Part shown: positions 57,491 to 64,000 of the stretch, in pieces
How positions within the stretch are numbered: the stretch's first letter is position 1
How the letters are laid out: each line of letters opens with the position of its first letter
Source: Megalobrama amblycephala
Lineage: Eukaryota > Chordata > Actinopteri > Cypriniformes > Xenocyprididae
Direction: 5' to 3'
Length of the DNA: 64,000 nucleotides
NCBI RefSeq assembly: GCF_018812025.1
Contig: NC_063061.1
Location: forward strand, 29,142,585 to 29,206,584
The notes under the pieces: generated by a model
Told to the model about the DNA's origin: nothing
What the model saw: only the letters and a program-made list of their open reading frames with translations
Database searches by the model: none
Made by a program: the position numbers and the translations under genes

Positions 57491-60400
57491 GCTTTTACAT
57501 GTCAAACTCTTTGAGAGCCGACAAAGGTCTGAGTCCTGATCCACTGAACTCTGAAGTGAGGAACACTTGAAATTCAAGTAATCTTATTATGTCTGCGGGC
57601 TCTTTTAGTGCTTTCTTTTTAGCTGTGGACATACCACACAAGCGCTTGCAAGACAGGGTACATTAAGATCTACATCTACATCATCTTTTGAAGCAATCCT
57701 GCCTCACAATCCATGACTGAACTCAAAGATAAAATAGCTTTAATTCCAGGCGACTTGACGGAAGTGAGCGAACAAGACCCAATTTTAGAAGGCACTGGCC
57801 TGGTGGTTGAGGAACAAGTCTAACATTGCAACTTCCATGCTTACTGTCTTCTGGAAAAGAGGCTTTTTAAAGAGGACCAGACAGCAATCTTCTCTGCCCC
57901 CAGTGAGCAGTAGAGGACAGGATCAGACTTTATATAGATTGTAATTGTTTCTCCACCTTCCATCTCTTTTTTCTTTTTGGGCTGGATTCAACAGTACAAG
58001 GTCATTGCTCTTAGGCAGCTCCAAACCTGCTTTATTGTTTCCCCAGGTCACAGGGGCTGACATGTATCACAGCTATTATTCCTCTCTAACAAATGGCTGT
58101 CTGCCGCTTTGATGTATGGCTCCCTTTTTGAGCCGCTTCCATAATACCCTTGACAGATTTTTTCTTCTCTTTTTGTGACGATCCATCTTCTTTTTCCGCC
58201 TTTTCTTTTCTTTTCTGTCCGCTTCCCTTTAAATCTGGAAATTTTATGACGGCATCATGATGGATAATTGCAGTTTTGACAAAGAGTCTGTTTCAAATAG
58301 CGACCGAAATGCACATTGATCTTGCGCCTGGATAATCTGTTTTGGACAAGAAAACAATCTTGTTAGACGTCTCATTGCCATTAATAAGTGCAGAGATGCT
58401 TTTTCGTGGGCATTACCCAGTACAGTCAGCACCGTAGAGATGTGTTGGCACATTTTCGAAGCCTAAAAACTTGGCTTTCAATGTGCTACCATTGGGTAAA
58501 ATGTTTCATTCATTAAAGGGCTGTTTCACCTCTGGCTAGGATTTGAGACCAGACCAAATTGCCACCGTGAGGGACATTGTGTGGCAGGCTCTTTAATGAG
58601 CTCCTCGTGGCGAGGTTGAGAGCGCCGTTGTCAGACTTTCGCTGCCACAGTCGAGTCGAGTCAGAGTTTTACATAAGAATTAGGGCTTTATCGGCAGCTG
58701 CACCGCAGGTAGCAGGCGTTTCGCATGGCTTATGTGGTGGGACAAACATTTGGAATCCTGTAACTTCCCATGCCAAGGTTAGGCCTCTCTGATGAAGCGC
58801 TCGGACGAGTTTGTTTAGCTCCCCGCGGCTAGCTTTCAGCTCATTACAGAAAGCCCAAAACCGTACCTCAGCCTGTGAATTATTTATGCAGGGTGTTGCA
58901 TGGTCGTGCTTCACTGTGTGTGTGTGTGGGTTTTAATTAAACGGAGCCAGTCACCCTTAGACGGGCCACTAGGATGGGCAGATCTACTAAAATGCTACAC
59001 ACATATTCAGGGCACAGCTGACAACGGAGGAATACCGCTCTCCGAGGGCGTGCGTGGCATTCTAGAAAAGCTCAAGCTGGGTTAGTGTACGGCATATGGA
59101 TATTTTGATGTAAATGCACTACAACAACATCCTTCACCAGTCGAGGGCCTCCATCACTCGTGGCTGAGCAAAATGTTTAAGAATACGAATGACATTTACG
59201 CATTTGTCGTAAGGTTTGATAGTTGATCATTTACCCTATCCAGAGTGCTGCTTTCTCTCATTAGAAGCCATTCGTGAAGCTAACTATATAAATAAATGTA
59301 AAAGGAGCAACAAGTGATTAAATATTTATTGCTACAGTAATTGGCAAACATCTGAGATGCTCAGCCTTGGAGAAGCACAAAGACGTGTTTTACATTCCTA
59401 AACTATCATCTGTTAAATTACCAATGTCACTTAAGTCACCGCACTTGTTTGACAAATAAGGAGTAATAGAAATGCAAAAAGAACATCTGTTTTACCTGAG
59501 CTGAGAGCAAATCAGAAAAAAAGGTTATGTTCTATTCAGAACTGAACTGCAAATTTGAAGGCAAAAAGGTACGAGACGAATTTTGAGTACTGACGACGTA
59601 TTTGAAAGTTTTGAAGATTAAAGGTTTGTAGAACGATAGATCGGGATTCAATTAAATTCAAATTTCCACCTATGAATTTTGCACAACCCTGAGTGTAATA
59701 AGTAAAAGTACAGTATAAAATGCCAAACTCAAAAACTTACCTTAAGTTCCCTTTTAAGATTATTGGAAAACATGAATTATATGACAGTCCATGCCATAAC
59801 AGTGACCTCTCAGAGCTCATCTATACACATTTAAAAACACTGAAAGTCACCCGAGAGGTTGTAACATTTGTTTAGCGCAGGGTGACGCTGAAGCCTGTTT
59901 GAAACTACCAGAGACCTTATCACCAGTCGCTCCCTTCACTCCCGCTTCACAGACCTCTAAGCATCTTTAATTCCATCTCCAGACAAAATATGCATACCAT
60001 TACTCTACCACAGATAAGATCTTCAGAGACACTTCCATCTAAATTATTGCTGATAATTTTTTCATAGCAAGGCATGCCATGTGGCAGCAGGGTCACTTTC
60101 AAGTGTGGAAAAAGAGTTTAAATGGTATGTGCCCGAAAGGGCCTGGTTTGAACCCAGTCTTCATTAAAATTCTCCTGACATCTGTCATGTGGCTCAGGGG
60201 CTGGACAGAGGGAAGGAGGCCAAGAAAGTGCCATCCTATTTCATTTGACTTTATTTACTCTATTAATATGTTTACCAAATGAGCCATACAAAATAAACAC
60301 CAGGCATTCAAAGCTAAATTAAGATAAAACTTCATGACATAATTCATACATTTACATTTGATATGAGGTACACAGGATGCAGAATTGTAATATTTAGTAT

Positions 60401-60561
60401 TTTATTCAAATATGATAATTATTATTATTATTATTATTTATCATAACAATAAATGGCACTTAAAATAATAACATTAAATTACTTGTGAACTGAATTTCTT
60501 TGCAATTTAGTAAGTTCTTCTTCCTGTCATTGACAATTCAACATCCTGTGGGTGTGGCCAA
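57491..60561. other. Long single-copy non-coding stretch
   Basis: Three kilobases with almost no repeat words and no credible exon. 58560-59160 is the most complex part and moderately GC-rich. (TG)n at 58915-58927 is short. A brief (ATT)n run lies at 60418-60438. Candidate conserved regulatory DNA, on composition only. Confidence 0.35.
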
Positions 60562-61310
60562 TTCAAAAATGAAAATTCTATCATTACTTACTCACCCTCA
60601 TGCCGTTTCACACCTGTAAGACCTTTGTTCATTTTAGGAACACAAATTAAGATATTTTTGATAAAATCCGATGGCTCAGGCCTCCATTGCCAGCAAGACA
60701 ATTAACACTTTCAATGCCCAGAAAGCTACTAAAGACGTATTTAAAACAGTTCATGTGACTGCAGTGGTTCAACCTTAATGTTATGAAGCGACGAGAATAC
60801 TTTTTGTGCGCCAAAAAACAAAATAACAACTTTATTCATGAAGCTTCAAATCTTTTATTTCGAATCAGTGGTTGGAGCACTATCAAACTGCAAAAGTTCA
60901 GTAAACGAGGCTTCTTTTACGTCATAAGTGTTTCGAAATTTCAATGGTTTACCACTGGGGGGTGCTCCAAACCACTGATTCGAAACAAAAGATTCATAAA
61001 GCTTCGAAGCTTCATAAAGTGGTGTTTTGAAATCGCCCATCACTAGATATTGTTGAATAAAGTCGTTATTTTGTTTGTTTTTTTGGTGCACAAAAAGTAT
61101 TCTCGTCGCTTCATAACATTAAGGTTGAACCACTGTAGTCACATGAACTGTTTTAAATACATCTTTAGTAGCTTTCTGGCCAATTAAAGTGTTATTTGTC
61201 TTGCTGGCAATGCAGGGCTCACTGAGCTATCAGATTTTATCAAAAATAACTTAATTTGTGAAATTTCAGAAAAATCGAAATTTTCATTTTTGGGTGAACT
61301 AACCCTTTAA
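60562..61310. mobile_element. 749-bp palindromic TTAA MITE
   Basis: The right end gggtgaactaaccctttaa finishes at TTAA 61307-61310. The left end begins inside the TIR (attcaaaaatgaaaattcta). Long inverted words pair across the centre: 'gtggttcaaccttaatgtta' / 'taacattaaggttgaaccac' and 'cgacgagaatactttttgtg' / 'cacaaaaagtattctcgtcg'. The core carries 'gaatcagtggttggagc' / 'gctccaaaccactgattcg'. The overlapping opposite-strand frames at 60783-61091 arise from the palindrome. Confidence 0.88.
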
Positions 61311-62739
61311 ATTCACATCAGCGCGATGACATGCAGTGTGTGTGTCGAGCGAGTGCTTGCAATACTCACCCAAGGTTAACACTCTACACCAGCAATTCCA
61401 AGCCCATAAAGGAGGGTAAATGGAGATCAGAAGTCAAATGCTCACAAGCGTGCTAAATTATCTGCGGAAATCAACACAGTCCTCATTAATTACACAATAG
61501 GCCGTTCGTCATTTTCCCACTCCCTCTCCGCCGCCTCCCCTGCCACGTGTTGTGATGAAGAGGCCCTCAGGATAAAGGGAGGATGCGTCTTTGCCTCTGA
61601 CATTGCTGCCAAACAAGCTCTGATAATGTAGGAGAATGACTCACGTTCACCTTCAGCTCTTCTGATCTCGACGGCGGTAGTAAGCGTCACGCACATACAC
61701 GAACGTAGAGATATTTGTTGCTGTCACCTTCCTCTTGATCATTGCAATAATTTTTAACGGTTAAAGGAAAGCGATACGCTGTGCACTTAATTGTCTCGTG
61801 AGCACCTGCCGATGCCCTTTCGGTTACCCACACTGACTGTGACATTCCCATTGATGCTGTTTTATGCCTAGGGGAGTATGACACTTCATCCATCTCATTG
61901 GCGAACTCTTTGTTAGACTTTCCCGCTCGCTCGAGAGAGGTACACTGAGAGGAAGTATGCAAATGCTAAGGAAGATTTATAGTGTAATCTCTGACTCTAA
62001 AGATTGATCTAACATTACTGCTGCAGCAATATCAAGTTGGCTTTTGTCTCGTTCTCCTGTGGAATACGCTGAAATAAGCCCGGAGACTATCCATTATTTC
62101 CCAGCAGAGGTGGATTACTCCTGGCCTGCCTCTGTTTGACATTTACAATATGCATTTTATTATTGGAACTGATCTGTGAATTAACGCTGGTATTGCAAGC
62201 CCCGTGCAAACCTTCACAATCGAGTCGAGCATCCGCCCTTTCTGCATCTCCTCTGACCTTTCTGCACTGCATTATTTAACACACACAAAACCGGCACACC
62301 GGCGCACGACGCTGGCAAATGGAATTGACAGTGACGTATGGCAGCGGGTGGCTACCGTGCATAATTGACGACCTTAAAAAACGCGCAGTTCTCAGCCTGG
62401 CCTCTCCTCTCTCATGGTGCTCACCCAAGACCAGCATATCTGGTCACCAGTATACAGTATGTTGAGTTTTGGATGCTGGTACCTGATAAATGGTTTTTGG
62501 TTGCCCACATTACCAAAAAAGTAGAAAAAGTTTTATATAATAAAACAACAACAACAACATGTATTAATTTAGCTAATTAAATGAGACGAAAACAGCCTCT
62601 ATTAGCAGTTGTCAAAAATCCTGTAATTTTTTTTCTTCATTGTCTTTAATCTTACTTTTGTGACTAAGTGACCAAGATTTGAGAACAAATGGTTAACTAA
62701 CTTGACTTCATTGTTTTGTTGTTTTATAATGTTTCCTGG
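61311..62739. other. Single-copy, higher-complexity block
   Basis: 61330-62360 lacks repeats and is moderately GC-rich, with ATTA cores ('cctcattaattacacaatag'). Candidate conserved non-coding DNA. Minus-strand frames at 61490-61962 have no recognisable motif. 62530-62560 has a short (AAC)n. Confidence 0.35.
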
Positions 62740-62944
62740 GGTTCACTTATAACGTTAGTATGCTTTTTACATCAAAAATTGCCATAATTTAGAAATAAAA
62801 GGATTTTCCTACCTTGATTTTAGCCCTCTTATTTAAACGCTCTGTTTTAAGGGGCGTGTCTGCTGTGAGACTTAAGTGTAAACGCCCATTGCTGTGATTG
62901 GCTAACATCTTTGCATATGAAAATAGCTAAATGTTACTCTCTCG
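62740..62944. repeat. Left flank of a MITE split by the fold-back element
   Basis: 'aggggcgtgtctgctgtgag' and 'cattgctgtgattggctaac' are typical MITE-interior words. The continuation probably resumes after 63764 ('tgttgaataaaacggcagtt'). Confidence 0.45.
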
Positions 62945-63764
62945 AAAACTTTTCCTGATAATTTACTCATCCCCATGTCATCCAAGATGTTCATGTCTTT
63001 CTTTCTTCAGTTGAAAAGAAATTAAAGTTTTTGATGAAAACAATCCAGGATTTTTCTCCTTATAATAGACTTCAATGGGCACCAAACAGTTGAAAGTCAA
63101 AATTAGTTTCACTGCAGCTTCAAATTATTCAACACGATCCCAGATGAGAAATAAGGGTCTTATCTAGTGAAACCATCGCTCATTTTCTGAAAAAAATTGA
63201 AAATTATATAAGTTTTAACCAGAAATGCTCATCTTGAACTAGCTCTCTTCTTCTCCTCTATTAGAATTCCAGCAGTGTAGACACTGCTAAGTGTATTACT
63301 GCCCTCTACAGGCCAAAGTTTGAACTAACTGTTATATGCAATATGCTAGTGCAAGTATATAACAATTAGTTCAAACTTTGGCCTGTGGAGGGCAGTATTA
63401 CGCTTAGCAGCGTCTACGCTGCTGGAATTCAAATAGAGAAGAAGAAGAAGAGAGCTAGTTCAAGATTAGCATTTATGGTTAAAACTTATATAATTTTCAA
63501 TTTTTTTCAGAAAATGAGTGATGGTTTCACTAGATAAGACCCTTATTTCTCATCTGGGATCGTGCAGAACATTTTGAAGCTGCAGTGAAACTAATTTTGA
63601 CCTTCAACTCTTGGTGCCCATTGAAGTCCACTATAAGGAGAATAATCCTGGAATGTTTTCATCAAAAACTTTAATTTCTTTTCGACTGAAGAAAGAAAGA
63701 CATGGACATCTTGGATGACATGGGGGTGAGTAAATTATCAGGAAAAGTTTAACTAATCCTTTAA
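62945..63764. mobile_element. 820-bp fold-back TTAA element
   Basis: Two arms of about 395 bp (62945-63337 and 63356-63752) are inverted around a 17-18-base loop. The right end keeps 'aactaatcctttaa' (TTAA 63761-63764). The left terminal 14 or so bases are missing and start directly at aaaacttttcctgataattt. Shares arm words with 54141-54767 ('catgtcatccaagatgttca', 'cataaggagaaaaatcctgg'-like). Single-stranded it would form a very long hairpin. Confidence 0.9.
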
Positions 63765-64000
63765 CTAATCATGAAAAGTGATGATTATAGCATTACATTT
63801 AGATCTATGGCATTATATTTAGTTTGTGGCATGAAAGGTTGCAGTGATGAACGCTGTAGCCGATCACAGACATGTTGTTGAGTGCACAAAAGCAGTGATC
63901 TCGTCAAACGCAATGTAACTGAGTAATGTAAAGAGATTTGTTGAATAAAACGGCAGTTTTGGCCTGAGTCCAGAACTCAGTCACTGATAAACTCACGCTG
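63765..64000. repeat. Probable right flank of the split MITE
   Basis: 'gatgaacgctgtagccgatc' and 'gttgaataaaacggcagttt' are MITE-like. The window ends inside it. Confidence 0.4.

Noticed and set aside
60783..61091. Overlapping 87- and 78-codon frames on opposite strands
   Set aside because: They mirror each other because the DNA is a palindromic MITE.

Overview
The window looks like nuclear DNA of a teleost fish, most likely a cyprinid (zebrafish/carp lineage). The evidence is the density of TTAA-flanked miniature inverted-repeat elements whose ends read ttaaagggatagttcaccc, two Tc1-type DNA transposons with DD34E transposase remnants, (CA)n and (TA)n microsatellites, and AT-rich unique sequence. 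I recognise no complete host protein-coding gene. It is best read as a gene desert or the inside of very large intron(s), heavily colonised by cut-and-paste transposons. No bacterial, plasmid or phage feature is present. All repeat relationships below come from comparing parts of this window by eye. Family names are from memory and were not checked against a repeat library.

Layout. 0-5 kb: degenerate TTAA-type MITE fragments, then a nested block (2.26-4.26 kb) holding a 740-bp TIR element and a scrambled Tc1 transposase fragment. 5.1 kb: a weak candidate exon. 5.9-11.7 kb: a cluster of one MITE family (ends like 'ttcaaaagtttggggtcagt') in both orientations, including two duplicated segments that each took a different later TTAA-MITE insertion. 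9.5-9.8 kb: a LINE-like 3-prime tail. 12.1-12.5 kb: an 84-bp (CA)n tract beside another dispersed repeat. 15.5-18.4 kb: a 2.7-kb TA-flanked TIR element with an internal 173-bp repeat, itself carrying two smaller MITEs. 20.3 kb: a second candidate exon. 20.7-22.1 kb: a MITE interrupted by a sequence carrying a THAP-zinc-finger first exon. 23.8-25.7 kb: a complete TTAA MITE next to a decayed Tc1 element. 28-29 kb: 163-bp direct repeats 988 bp apart. 31.9-33.5 kb: a second, better preserved Tc1 element. 36.1-38.5 kb: diverged tandem-repeat-like sequence. 38.6-39.2 kb: another MITE. 41.1-41.7 kb: an unexplained 196-codon ORF. 43-44.5, 47.6-48.1, 55-56.9, 58.5-60 and 61.3-62.7 kb: mostly single-copy, high-complexity DNA that could contain conserved regulatory sequence. 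51.3-53.1 kb: a MITE next to a 1.24-kb fold-back element. 54.1, 60.6 and 62.9 kb: large palindromic TTAA elements.

Nothing here works as an operon or pathway. The functional logic is transposition. Autonomous-type Tc1 copies (now disabled by stops, frameshifts and deletions) and a THAP-transposase exon represent the enzyme sources. The many short TIR elements are the non-autonomous passengers, grouped by target site: TTAA, TA, or 8-bp hAT-like. Nesting gives a relative order of insertion. Host function, if any, lies in the unique blocks and the two weak exon candidates, and needs comparison with other fish genomes to establish.
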